A DNA stretch of 44,636 bases from positions 1 through 44,636 of the IMG/VR virus record IMGVR_UViG_3300032020_000016; one strand, written 5' to 3'. Position 1 is the stretch's first letter, and every line of letters begins with the position of its first letter. Origin of the DNA: a virus. This document shows, piece by piece, positions 16,535-23,415 of this stretch. Below the pieces are notes generated by a model. That model searched no databases. It was not told the DNA's origin and saw only the letters and a program-made list of their open reading frames with translations. The position numbers and the translations under genes were made by a program.

Positions 16535-16800
16535 CAGTTCATCCTCGGATCGGCAGGCAGGCCGCGCTCGATCCGCGCGGCAGCCATGTCGTTGAGGCAC
16601 CTGCCGTATTGCCCCAGCAGCGCCCCGTGAAGTTTTTCGCCGCCGACCCGCAGCCATTCCCAGTGGATCCAGACGGCCATGTATTTCCCTCTCGGCAATA
16701 GCACCGAAATCGCTATGCAGTCCGCTGGCTCTATTATCAGAGTCAGCGGCTCGTTGCACACAAAGCATCTCGGCACCACAGCCCCTCGCGGATGGTTCAT
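16534..16800 (-). CDS. Hypothetical protein with N-terminal CxxC
   Basis: The 88-residue protein has PRCFVCNEPL near its start, a beta-rich middle (LIIEPADCIAISVLLPRGKY) and a helical end (LLGQYGRCLNDMAAARIERG). The start overlaps the preceding stop as ATGA. No family recognised; a zinc-binding accessory protein next to the resolvase. Confidence 0.55.
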   Translation of the reverse strand: MNHPRGAVVPRCFVCNEPLTLIIEPADCIAISVLLPRGKYMAVWIHWEWLRVGGEKLHGALLGQYGRCLNDMAAARIERGLPADPRMN

Positions 16801-17291
16801 CGCTCCAGCCTCCCCTGCGGCTGGGCTGCCCACAGAGCCACCCGGCCCCGCCAGAACTTTTCGACTTGGTGCTCAATACGCTGCTCATTACATAAGTCGT
16901 TAGGCCTCGGAGGAACCAACACCGAGCAGGCATCAGGAGTTACGCCGAGTAAGCCTATGATGTTGTCCCAGGCTTTAGCAACCCGTACTGCGCGTTTCAT
17001 GGGGACGGCCACATAGGACTCCTCGACGGCATGGAGATTGATGCGCGCTTGGCGTATCACTTCGGCAAGCCGGGTGAGTTTGAGTTCCACCGCGATTATT
17101 CGCGTGTGCAAAGGGTGGAAATCCTTCCGGCGTTTGAGGCGGCGGGCTGCCATTTCAGGGTCGAACGATACACCCACGAGGTCGCAGAAGCCATACCCCA
17201 ATAAGATTTCCGCCTTCACGAGCAAGCCTTCCTGATGCATCCACTCGGTTACTACGGCCTTCATATCCCGCTCACGAATGAACTCGCTCAT
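16797..17291 (-). CDS. PD-(D/E)xK-like nuclease
   Basis: The 164-residue protein has YGFCDLVGVSFD (the Asp of the motif), then IIAVELKLTRLAEVIRQA (E-x-K) and SYVAVPMKRAVRVA, the order seen in PD-(D/E)xK nucleases and restriction endonuclease-like phage proteins. It may be a DNA repair or host-DNA-degrading nuclease. It overlaps both neighbours (ATGA at 17291-17288 and 16800-16797). Its C-terminal PQGRLER is encoded by a duplicated RBS-bearing segment. Confidence 0.65.
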   Translation of the reverse strand: MSEFIRERDMKAVVTEWMHQEGLLVKAEILLGYGFCDLVGVSFDPEMAARRLKRRKDFHPLHTRIIAVELKLTRLAEVIRQARINLHAVEESYVAVPMKRAVRVAKAWDNIIGLLGVTPDACSVLVPPRPNDLCNEQRIEHQVEKFWRGRVALWAAQPQGRLER

Positions 17292-17479
17292 GGCCTCTCC
17301 TGCGGCTTCGGCCTGAACGCTACAGTTGGCCTGCTCACCGGCTCGCCGAGCACCCAAGCCAATGCCTGCCGCACACCATCGAGCGCAGTCATGTCGAATG
17401 GGGCATCTTCGTAAGCGGTGTCGCGCTCGATCTTCTCGGCATCACGCAACTCACGTCGAATCGTGCTTCTGGCTTTCAC
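17288..17479 (-). CDS. Small hypothetical protein
   Basis: The 63-residue protein is charged at the N-terminus (IRRELRDAEKIERD) with one amphipathic helix (LDGVRQALAWVLGEP). It starts at GTG 17479, overlapping the previous stop as GTGA, behind GGAGG. It ends in KPQERP, encoded by the repeated PQERP/RBS cassette. Function unknown. Confidence 0.55.
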   Translation of the reverse strand: MKARSTIRRELRDAEKIERDTAYEDAPFDMTALDGVRQALAWVLGEPVSRPTVAFRPKPQERP

Positions 17480-17766
17480 GGTTTCACCTCCGGCCTCTCC
17501 TGCGGGTGTCCCGCCTCGTCTAGTTCCCGCTTCAGGCTGGCCTGGAATGCCGCCTCTAGGCGCAACCAGAACTGGACGCTGGTGCCGAAGGCACGAGCCA
17601 GGCCAGCGGCTCCATAATGGGTGAGCGGCTTGCCTACCCGTATGCGCGCGAGAGTACCTTGCCTACAGCGCATTCTGAGGGCCAGGTCTGCCCACGACCA
17701 ACGACGCGCCCTCAGCTCTTCTCGAAGGAAACTTGCCACCGGCCAGATCTCGGCTGCTTTCCTCAT
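17476..17766 (-). CDS. HigA-like XRE-family HTH protein
   Basis: The 96-residue protein has the HigA/antitoxin pattern: VASFLREELRARRWSWADLA, a helix-turn-helix, then LARAFGTSVQFWLRLEAAFQ. In toxin-antitoxin loci it follows a HigB toxin; here no HigB-like RNase is upstream, so it may be an orphan antitoxin or a phage regulator. ATG 17766 follows GAGAGG. Its end (HPQERPEVKP) carries a repeated RBS cassette. Confidence 0.72.
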   Translation of the reverse strand: MRKAAEIWPVASFLREELRARRWSWADLALRMRCRQGTLARIRVGKPLTHYGAAGLARAFGTSVQFWLRLEAAFQASLKRELDEAGHPQERPEVKP

Positions 17767-17809
17767 TGTTTCCACCTCTCCTGCGGCTGTCCAAATAGAC
17801 TGGGCTGCA

Positions 17810-18163
17810 TCATTCCGCCTGCATCGCCTCCCGTGCGTGGGCGAGCATCCGACGGGCCATTTTCTCGACATCCGGCCCGACCAATTCTATTGCCAGGGCC
17901 ACAACCGCTTCAGCCAGCCAGGGAATCTCCGCCATGATTCTATACGTGAATCCCGCTTGGTCATCATCGCCCTGCAATGCAACTCGTGGTGCCGCAGGCG
18001 GCCAGGCATACCCCTCCGCCACGCTCGCTCGCAGTGTTCCCCGCCCCGACTCGAAAGCAATCCAGGAAACCGTAACTTGTAGGTCACCTACCCCGAGGTC
18101 ATCATATCGAGCCAGGCGCTCACCCGTCCGGCGGAAATATGCCTGGATGAGCCTATGGCCCAT
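17810..18163 (-). CDS. Hypothetical early protein
   Basis: The 117-residue protein has a beta-rich N-terminal half (LQVTVSWIAFESGRGTLRA) and two C-terminal helices (WLAEAVVALAIELVG; KMARRMLAHAREAMQ). No family recognised. ATG 18163 overlaps the stop of a 19-codon ORF as TAATG, behind GGAGGAG. Confidence 0.55.
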   Translation of the reverse strand: MGHRLIQAYFRRTGERLARYDDLGVGDLQVTVSWIAFESGRGTLRASVAEGYAWPPAAPRVALQGDDDQAGFTYRIMAEIPWLAEAVVALAIELVGPDVEKMARRMLAHAREAMQAE

Positions 18164-18222
18164 TAGTTGTCTCCACTCTCCTCCACCCCCTGCCCCGCGT
18201 GGCCGGTCAGAATCGCACTCAT
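18163..18222 (-). CDS. 19-residue micro-ORF (copy 2)
   Basis: Reads M-S-A-I-L-T-G-H-A and so on to TAA. It overlaps the HNH stop (ATGA) and the next start (TAATG). Same length as, and similar to, the micro-ORF at 19359-19418; shared pattern A-I-[LV]-T-G-x-A-x-x-G-[VM]-E. It probably carries the RBS of the next gene; whether the peptide matters is unknown. Confidence 0.35.
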   Translation of the reverse strand: MSAILTGHAGQGVEESGDN

Positions 18223-18239
18223 GGGAACAGCGCCTCCGA
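18219..18239 (-). repeat. 21-bp RBS/junction repeat, copy A
   Basis: Identical to 18731-18751. On the minus strand it contains TCGGAGG, ten bases and an ATGA stop-start junction, so both copies encode SEALFP-like tails (SEALFP and SEALFP) followed by a coupled ATG. Confidence 0.8.
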
Positions 18240-18734
18240 CTCCATCGGCTCCTTGCGGTGTGCCTGCCGGTGGCATCGCCTGCACAACGCCTCCAGGTTG
18301 TCGAGCCTGTGCATCCGCTCGCCCTGGCGCCCGTCGCGGTGGTGGATCTCCAGCATCCGCGGGTTCGGGAATCCAATCTCCTCCTGTACCTCGCCACAGC
18401 GCTCGCAGGCGTAGTGGCCGTTGCGAGCGATCACTTGCCGCTTCAGCCAGTGCATCCCAAGCCCAAAGCGGCCCGAATAAGCGAGTTGACAGGCACTGTA
18501 TCCGTAGCCGTCTGCCTTGTCCTCCGCCGACGGGGTGCAGCAGCCGAACCGCTTCGTCTTCAGCGGCTTCTGGCAGACTCGGCAGAACCCGCGCCGCCCG
18601 ATTTCTGGCCATACCTGGAATATCAATTCCCCATAAGCCTTTCGGTACTGCTGGTAATTCGGCCAGCGTTCGGGGCGCATTCTCGATTCCGCTCCGAGCA
18701 ACAGATCAACCATCGTCTGGTCCGTCGCGTTCAT
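18219..18734 (-). CDS. HNH endonuclease
   Basis: The 171-residue protein has a CxxC zinc pair at 51-54 and an HNH domain at 110-159: CERCG, then LEIHHRDG (His 131-132), LDNLEALCRRCHRQAH (Asn 146, Cys 151 and 154). HNH proteins in phages act as homing, packaging-associated or anti-host nucleases. Placed amid early genes rather than beside terminase, it is less likely a packaging partner. The stop and the RBS sequence for the next ORF are part of a 21-bp duplication. Confidence 0.85.
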   Translation of the reverse strand: MNATDQTMVDLLLGAESRMRPERWPNYQQYRKAYGELIFQVWPEIGRRGFCRVCQKPLKTKRFGCCTPSAEDKADGYGYSACQLAYSGRFGLGMHWLKRQVIARNGHYACERCGEVQEEIGFPNPRMLEIHHRDGRQGERMHRLDNLEALCRRCHRQAHRKEPMESEALFP

Positions 18735-18751
18735 GGGAACAGCGCCTCCGA
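18731..18751 (-). repeat. 21-bp RBS/junction repeat, copy B
   Basis: The second identical copy, at the start of the HNH gene. It suggests that gene junctions here have been duplicated as cassettes. Confidence 0.8.
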
Positions 18752-18784
18752 TGCGCGCACTTGCTCAGGGAGAATCCTGATCAT
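18731..18784 (-). CDS. 17-residue micro-ORF before the HNH gene
   Basis: M-I-R-I-L-P-E-Q-V-R-A-S-E-A-L-F-P then TGA, coupled to both neighbours (TGATG upstream, ATGA downstream) with GGGGAGGAGAG as a nearby RBS. It may be only a translational bridge carrying the HNH RBS. Confidence 0.3.
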   Translation of the reverse strand: MIRILPEQVRASEALFP

Positions 18785-19359
18785 CACTCCGGTCTCTCCT
18801 CCCCAAGGGCCGGAAGTGCCCTGATTTCGACATATACCTGCGCGCCAAACAGACCCACTTTCGCTGGACCCGTGCCTCTCTGTTCCAGCGCCTGCACGAG
18901 TGAGGCTCCAACGCTCTGCCCCTGCAGTTCCGGCGGCACGGCGAAACCGCCGAAGGCTTCTTCCCGCTTGAGTGCGCCCATAGCGACTGATGTGAGTGTC
19001 ATCTTTACCCAATCGCGGAGTAAACGCCACGCTTGCCGTTCCTCCCGCTCGTTCTTGTAGGAAACCATGAGCCGCGCGAGCCAGCCCGTCTGCTCTCCTG
19101 CGAGGCGCACGACAAACTCGACTCCCTTGGTTGCGGTATCCGGGTCTTGGGCAAATCCAGCCTGGCCGACAATAGGTGAGAAGTCCTCGAATATCCGCAT
19201 GACTTCTGCCATCGTCTTCCGCGTATCGACCGCGGTGTTCGCTGCAAAAAGCCGTCGCCGATTCCAGACAATAGAGCCGCACCGCCGGCACTTCGTCCAC
19301 TTGCGCTGGTATAACGCCGGGAGCAAAGCACCGCACTCGCAGTACCTCAATGTTCCCAT
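18784..19359 (-). CDS. Zinc-ribbon hypothetical protein
   Basis: The 191-residue protein begins with an N-terminal zinc ribbon (YCECGALLP and KCRRCGSI) followed by helical segments and an acidic-basic mix. The middle (KNEREERQAWRLLRDWVKMT) is a long amphipathic helix. No family recognised; probably nucleic-acid associated. The start overlaps a 19-codon ORF as TAATG. Confidence 0.6.
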   Translation of the reverse strand: MGTLRYCECGALLPALYQRKWTKCRRCGSIVWNRRRLFAANTAVDTRKTMAEVMRIFEDFSPIVGQAGFAQDPDTATKGVEFVVRLAGEQTGWLARLMVSYKNEREERQAWRLLRDWVKMTLTSVAMGALKREEAFGGFAVPPELQGQSVGASLVQALEQRGTGPAKVGLFGAQVYVEIRALPALGEERPE

Positions 19360-19418
19360 TAGAGTGCCTCCATGCGCTCCATCCCCTCCAGCGCGTCGCC
19401 GGTCACAATCGCGGTCAC
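19359..19418 (-). CDS. 19-residue micro-ORF (copy 1)
   Basis: Starts at GTG 19418, overlapping the helicase-loader stop as GTGA, and ends with TAATG at the next start. Reads (V)TAIVTGDALEGMERMEAL. See copy 2 at 18163-18222. Confidence 0.35.
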   Translation of the reverse strand: MTAIVTGDALEGMERMEAL

Positions 19419-20227
19419 GGCAACCCCTCCAGCGGCTGCCGCCGCGACGGGCCGCGGATCTCCACGATGAAGCAGGTCTGGCTCCAGCGGTCCACCATGC
19501 GCGCGATGTCCCGGGCCTGCTCCAAACCCCGCGCCAGCAGGTTCGTGGTCACACAGCTCGCGAGCATGTGCCCGTGTCTGCGCTCCATGAAGGCCTCGAA
19601 CTGGCTCACGGGGAAGGCGTGCATGTAGGCCGCCGCGAAGTCATCCACCAGCAGCAGGCTGCAGGTCTCCCATTGCCACAGCCGCGTCGCCTGGTCCGGC
19701 TTGCGATCGCACAGTGCAGTCATCACCTCGGTGGCGTGCGCCCACTGGACCGACACGTGCCCGATCTCCAGCGCGCGCTCTGCGAGCAGCCCCATGATGG
19801 CGGACTTGCCAGTGCCCAGGTCGCCGGTGATGACCAGCCCCCGGCCGTGCGCCACGTGTTCCTCCAGGCGCTCGAGATAGCCGCGCACGTCCCCACGCAC
19901 CTGGGCGGCGACTTCGTCCAGGCTCATGCCCCAGTAGCGCCGCGGCACCCCAGCCCCGACCAGCCACTCGCGGCGCTTTCGATCCCTGTCGGCCTCGTCG
20001 GCCCTGGCGAGGTGGCAGACTTCGAGGTCCTGCCGGCGTGGGCAGGGCACGCTGAGGGTCGTGCCCTCGCGCTCGACCAGGATGCCGCCGCGCGGGCCCT
20101 TGCACTGCGCGCAGTCAGGGCGCCACGCCGCGTCGGATGACCACTCGTCCAGAATCAGCCGGATCGCCTGGCTCTTGCGGGCTGACTCTGCCCGCTGTTG
20201 CTCCACCTTGTCGCCGATCTGCTCCAT
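19415..20227 (-). CDS. DnaC/IstB-like AAA+ helicase loader
   Basis: The 270-residue ATPase has an N-terminal Cys-rich part (Cys39, 42, 62, 71), Walker A GDLGTGKS at 135-142, Walker B LLLVDDF at 191-197, and ASCVTTNLL (sensor I-like). DnaC-type proteins load the replicative helicase; no phage helicase gene is seen, so it probably works with the host one. ATG 20227 is backed by GAGGAGAGG, so it overlaps the 3' end of the initiator gene by 113 bases. Confidence 0.8.
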   Translation of the reverse strand: MEQIGDKVEQQRAESARKSQAIRLILDEWSSDAAWRPDCAQCKGPRGGILVEREGTTLSVPCPRRQDLEVCHLARADEADRDRKRREWLVGAGVPRRYWGMSLDEVAAQVRGDVRGYLERLEEHVAHGRGLVITGDLGTGKSAIMGLLAERALEIGHVSVQWAHATEVMTALCDRKPDQATRLWQWETCSLLLVDDFAAAYMHAFPVSQFEAFMERRHGHMLASCVTTNLLARGLEQARDIARMVDRWSQTCFIVEIRGPSRRQPLEGLP

Positions 20228-21125
20228 GAACCTCTCCTCGATCCAGAGCCTGCGCTATGCCCTGGAAATCGCTCAGAATGACGGTCAGCTTGTGGCCCGC
20301 GTCCACCAGGAACGGCTTCTCGGAACGCACTCCGTGCTTGATCACCGCCAGCATCCGCTCGAAGGGCTTACCCGCCTTCAGCAGCCGGCTCAGGTTCGCA
20401 AAGTCCGCCTTGCCTATGACCGGGCATTCTCCGTGCGCCTGACGGTAAGCGTCGTGATAGGCCTGCGCCAGCCGCTGCGGGCCTGGCTTCGCCTCGTCCG
20501 CGATCGGCGTGGGGTTCGCGCACCAGGAGCACACGGCGCTCAGTTTCTGTAAGTCGGGCGGCTTTTTGCGCGGGTGCCTTCCCTCATCCTCATCCTCATC
20601 CTCAACCTCTACAACGCCGGAGGGAAGGGGAGGGAGGGAGGTACCTACTTGGCGCACGGCGCGCGCGCGAGTAGGCCCCTCAGATTCTGTAATCTGCGCC
20701 CCGCTGACGGTGGTGAATTTCTGCGAATTGTCTGTAATCAACCCCCTCGTCACGGCGCTCAGTTTCTGTAAAATGTCTGTAGGCGGACAGGGACAGTCAG
20801 CATTGCCCGGTAGGCGGATTCTTTGGTAATCCTGGTGCTTGATGACAGCCAAATAACGCCTACGGTCGAACTCCCAGGTAACAATTTGGGGAGATTCTCC
20901 AGCCGCGAATGCTTCCATGATGTTAGCCACCTGAGAGACGGAGATTTTTTTGGCATTGATCTCTCGCTCCATGAAGACAGATCCGACACGAAGAGGCGAC
21001 CATTCGCAAAGTCCGAAGTCATCCACGCTGGCGAGTACGCCCATCCAGGTGAGTGTCTCCTGCCAACCGGCCTGCGTATATCGCTGCGATAGTTTCCGCC
21101 AATCCACTACCCGTCGTCTCGCCAT
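20115..21125 (-). CDS. Replication initiator-like protein (lambda O / DnaD-like)
   Basis: The 336-residue protein has an N-terminal winged-helix-like region (QETLTWMGVLASVDDFGLCE, then VANIMEAFAAGE, YLAVIKHQDYQRI), a low-complexity acidic linker (EVEDEDEDEG) and a C-terminal part (HDAYRQAHGECPVIGKADFA) typical of phage replication organisers preceding a DnaC-like loader. Iteron-like repeats lie in its middle, where lambda O carries the origin. Start ATG 21125 follows GGGAGGAG; a GTG at 21131 is an alternative. The last 38 codons overlap the loader gene. Confidence 0.7.
   Translation of the reverse strand: MARRRVVDWRKLSQRYTQAGWQETLTWMGVLASVDDFGLCEWSPLRVGSVFMEREINAKKISVSQVANIMEAFAAGESPQIVTWEFDRRRYLAVIKHQDYQRIRLPGNADCPCPPTDILQKLSAVTRGLITDNSQKFTTVSGAQITESEGPTRARAVRQVGTSLPPLPSGVVEVEDEDEDEGRHPRKKPPDLQKLSAVCSWCANPTPIADEAKPGPQRLAQAYHDAYRQAHGECPVIGKADFANLSRLLKAGKPFERMLAVIKHGVRSEKPFLVDAGHKLTVILSDFQGIAQALDRGEVHGADRRQGGATAGRVSPQEPGDPADSGRVVIRRGVAP
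20539..20782 (-). repeat. Iteron-like repeats inside the initiator gene
   Basis: On the minus strand the core TTACAGAaaCTGAG occurs at 20771-20758, 20692-20679 (TTACAGAATCTGAG) and 20552-20539, with partial copies TTACAGACAA at 20737-20728 and CTACAGACA at 20782-20774. The two outer full copies extend into GCGCCGTG. Spacing is irregular (79 and 140 bp), so this is a candidate origin, not a proven one. Confidence 0.5.
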
Positions 21126-21149
21126 GATCACACTCCTCCCAACCGATTG

Positions 21150-21434
21150 TCAGCGCAAGGCGGTCCAAAACAATCCCTTCGCCGCCAGCGCCAGCACCGC
21201 CGACACGAAAAGAAGCGCGGCGCAGGCGCAGTACATGCGCTGCGCGCTGAGGCGCAGCCGCCGGACCTCGCAGCGAAAAGCGGCCCGCCGCACCGCGTAG
21301 GCCGTTGGCCGTTGCTCCAATTCCTCCGCCCGCAGCTCGCGCAGCGTACCCCAGCCGAACAGCATCAGACCGCCCAACAGCATTCCAATCGCCAGCGCCC
21401 ACATCGGCGCTCCCAGCACCCCTTGCCACGTCAC
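21150..21434 (-). CDS. Two-helix membrane protein
   Basis: The 94-residue protein has hydrophobic segments at both ends (ALAIGMLLGGLMLFGWG; CAALLFVSAVLALAAKGL) with a basic, Arg-rich middle. Start GTG 21434 follows GGAGG. It sits directly before the replication initiator gene. Function unknown. Confidence 0.5.
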   Translation of the reverse strand: MTWQGVLGAPMWALAIGMLLGGLMLFGWGTLRELRAEELEQRPTAYAVRRAAFRCEVRRLRLSAQRMYCACAALLFVSAVLALAAKGLFWTALR

Positions 21435-21435
21435 G

Positions 21436-21711
21436 TCATCCTCCCTCGGTCCCAAACAGCGAAAGTTGGCTGCGCGCTGCATCGAGCGCAGCCTCGAAGT
21501 TGCCGAATATCCGGCCTAGGGCGGGTGCGTAATCCGCCCGTACGCGCCACCGCTTGGTCTCCGCATCGAAACTCCGCGCCTCGGCCGGGATCCAGACCTT
21601 GATCGTGCGTAATGCCTCCTGCCACTCGTAGGCATCGCCGGTCCAGGTGAACTCGAACCACTGCTCCTCGCCCACGTTGACGATCTCCAGCTCCTCGATC
21701 CTCGCGCTCAT
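21436..21711 (-). CDS. Hypothetical early protein
   Basis: The 91-residue protein has an Asp/Glu-rich start (ARIEELEIVNVGEEQWFEF) and a pattern FDAETKRWRVRADYAPALG. This 'F-D-x-E-T-x-x-W-R-V' pattern is seen in several DNA-processing proteins, but I cannot assign a family. It ends with a coupled GGAGG site; start overlaps the RNase H stop (ATGA). Confidence 0.55.
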   Translation of the reverse strand: MSARIEELEIVNVGEEQWFEFTWTGDAYEWQEALRTIKVWIPAEARSFDAETKRWRVRADYAPALGRIFGNFEAALDAARSQLSLFGTEGG

Positions 21712-22085
21712 CTCGGCCTCCGCACTGCCACGGCGTCCAGCCGCGCGGCTTCCTCGGGATTGGCGCGGCGCCAGACTTCGTACGCCTTGCGCGACAGCGC
21801 ATCCGCTTGGCTGTCGCCGCGGACGACGAGGTTGTATTCACCGATCCGCAGGCCGGCTCGAGACGCTGCCACCTTGCACTCGGCCAGCCCGTTGATAACG
21901 GCCTGCCATTCCGCCACATTGTTCGTGGCACCATCGCCGATGCAGCCAATCCCGTAGCCGGAGAGCAAAGTGCGACCCTCGAGGCCCTCGGCATCGAGGA
22001 GCCGATAGAGCCAGCCGTACGCGGCCACGCCGCCGGGGTTGATCGGGTCGCACAGCCCGTCGAAATAGAGCGCGATCTCGATCAT
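21708..22085 (-). CDS. RNase H-like protein (short)
   Basis: The 125-residue protein has the RNase H fold start (ALYFDGLCDPINPGGVAAYG, with Asp9), E59 in NNVAEWQAV and D91 in RGDSQ, three catalytic carboxylates. After the GDSQ region only about 30 residues remain, and the usual fourth Asp near the C-terminus is not evident. It could be a minimal RNase H processing replication primers, or a non-catalytic derivative. ATG 22085 overlaps the upstream stop as ATGA. Confidence 0.7.
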   Translation of the reverse strand: MIEIALYFDGLCDPINPGGVAAYGWLYRLLDAEGLEGRTLLSGYGIGCIGDGATNNVAEWQAVINGLAECKVAASRAGLRIGEYNLVVRGDSQADALSRKAYEVWRRANPEEAARLDAVAVRRPR

Positions 22086-22252
22086 GGCTGACTCGCAGGG
22101 CCTCTCTCGCGGAACTTCTCCAGGCACTCCGGGTTCGTGCAGCAGCCCCATCGTATCCGCTGCCCGCGCGGGCCGTCATCCACGATGATGCGCCGCTTGA
22201 CTCCGCGCAGATCGCGGCTGCAGAAGAAGCATGGCGGAATGCGGCGATCCAT
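22082..22252 (-). CDS. Small zinc-finger protein
   Basis: The 56-residue protein reads M-D-R-R-I-P-P-C-F-F-C-S-R then later WGCCTNPECLEKF, giving a CxxC...CCxxxxC zinc site. It overlaps both neighbours: TGATG with the preceding gene and ATGA with RNase H. The coupling and cysteine spacing support it as a gene. Function unknown. Confidence 0.65.
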   Translation of the reverse strand: MDRRIPPCFFCSRDLRGVKRRIIVDDGPRGQRIRWGCCTNPECLEKFRERGPASQP

Positions 22253-22506
22253 CAGTCAGGATCGCCTTCGTGTGCGTCGGTCGTTGACAGGTCGGGCAGG
22301 CCTTGCTGGAACGGCAGGTCGCCCTGCTCCTGGACCAGGCTCACGACCACGCGCTTGCCCAGCAGGTTCAGCAAGGCCTGGGCGTCGGAGATACACTCCG
22401 GGCCCCGGTTGACGAGCACTACCGTGATGGTGGGCACTGCATCCTTGCCCACGTCCACGACCTTCGCGTTCACATCGTGCACCTTTGCTGAAAACATAAC
22501 CTCCAC
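22252..22506 (-). CDS. Hypothetical early protein
   Basis: The 84-residue protein has a beta-strand-rich N-terminal half (VHDVNAKVVDVGKDAVPTIT) and an acidic tail. Start GTG 22506 follows AAGGAG at 6 bases; an ATG at 22497 is possible. No family recognised. Confidence 0.55.
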   Translation of the reverse strand: MEVMFSAKVHDVNAKVVDVGKDAVPTITVVLVNRGPECISDAQALLNLLGKRVVVSLVQEQGDLPFQQGLPDLSTTDAHEGDPD

Positions 22507-22536
22507 GGCTGTCTCCTTCCTCGATATTTCTCGCGG

Positions 22537-22938
22537 CTACGTCGCCGCGGATTGCCCGCTCGGCTTCGCCTTTTTCCGATCGCGCTTCTTTGTCTGCGCC
22601 GCGCGCGCAGCGGCCGCCGGCAGGCAGGCCGAACACAGCGGGCCTTCAACGCCCTCCGGCAATTCCTCAGCGCCGACCCATCTGCACGGCAGGCTGGTGC
22701 CATCCAGGCAAGGCATCGCCTCCGTGCATGTGCATATCACGCAGGCACGCTCGGGCTTGGGCTTGGGCATCTTCTTCGCGGGCTTCTTGCGCGCGGGCGC
22801 CGATGCGCCGATGCCTTTGCGCTTTGGCTTGGGTTTGGCCTTCGCTTTCGGCTTCGGTTTCGCCGTCAGCTCGGCCGTCACCGCCTTGCTGAAGTACCTG
22901 TTATCGGTCAACGCTACGTTCCTGAACTCGTCTGTCAT
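22537..22938 (-). CDS. Lys/Pro-rich protein with zinc-binding cysteines
   Basis: The 133-residue protein has a Lys/Pro/Ala-rich tract (residues 25-62, repeated KPKPKAK) and then CVICTCTEAMPCL, PCRWVG and LCSACL, a Cys pattern found in small phage proteins of unknown role. The basic tract and zinc site suggest binding to nucleic acid. Start overlaps the preceding ORF as ATGA. Confidence 0.6.
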   Translation of the reverse strand: MTDEFRNVALTDNRYFSKAVTAELTAKPKPKAKAKPKPKRKGIGASAPARKKPAKKMPKPKPERACVICTCTEAMPCLDGTSLPCRWVGAEELPEGVEGPLCSACLPAAAARAAQTKKRDRKKAKPSGQSAAT

Positions 22939-23198
22939 GATTTCACCTCTCTCCTCTCATCTCTCAGAATTGGGGGCCTGCCGCAGGGTCGCTTGCGGGC
23001 GCTCCTGGGGGGAGGGGCAGGCCCCCGACCGCACGGCCCCTCGAAGAGGGGCCCTGAGGGACCTCTCTTCTCGGGGTCCCGAATGGGCGGAGCGGCCGAG
23101 AAAGCATACGGGCGGCGTCGGCACCTGTTTCGCTCAGGGCCGAACGGGGAGACTCCCGCCTGCGCCATGACAGCGCCGCCCTCACCCATCGGTGTCAT
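22935..23198 (-). CDS. Possible 87-residue Pro/Arg/Gly-rich protein
   Basis: The frame is coupled to both neighbours by ATGA (23198-23195 and 22938-22935), which argues for translation. The sequence is low-complexity (GPSGPLFEGPCGRGPAPPP) and begins with MGEGGAV, a motif shared in the same frame with the ORFs at 23567 and 29332. Two strong hairpins lie inside. It could be a structured spacer rather than a protein gene. Confidence 0.35.
   Translation of the reverse strand: MTPMGEGGAVMAQAGVSPFGPERNRCRRRPYAFSAAPPIRDPEKRGPSGPLFEGPCGRGPAPPPRSARKRPCGRPPILRDERREVKS
22972..23053. repeat. Two GC-rich inverted repeats
   Basis: GGGGGCCTGCC (22972-22982) pairs with GGCAGGCCCCC (23016-23026), 11 bp perfect. 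Next to it GGCCCCTC (23035-23042), loop GAA and GAGGGGCC (23046-23053) form an 8-bp hairpin. No U-tract follows. Confidence 0.7.
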
Positions 23199-23404
23199 AC
23201 CTCTACCGGTGGCTTGCGGTCTGCAACCTCGATCTGGGAGAAACCCACCCTCAGTTCCCGATCGCCGTGCAGAATGGCCACGTGCGTTCCCAGGTGCTTC
23301 GCCCAGGAAACCCGCAGGCCACGTTGCGCCTCCTCGAATGCGTTCTTCGCATTCAGAAAGCGCTCAACACATTCCCTCAGCTCATCCGTCTGTTGTTGGT
23401 TCAT
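23195..23404 (-). CDS. Small helical protein
   Basis: The 69-residue protein has one long helix (TDELRECVERFLNAKNAFEE) followed by a short strand-rich end (HVAILHGDRELRVGFSQIEV). ATG 23404 follows GAGGTGA. No family recognised. Confidence 0.6.
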   Translation of the reverse strand: MNQQQTDELRECVERFLNAKNAFEEAQRGLRVSWAKHLGTHVAILHGDRELRVGFSQIEVADRKPPVEV

Positions 23405-23415
23405 TCGGTTCACCT

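Noticed and set aside
18731-19336. Minus-strand frame of 201 codons overlapping the zinc-ribbon gene
   Set aside because: Only its last 17 codons make a coupled micro-ORF; the rest is an alternative frame of a better gene.
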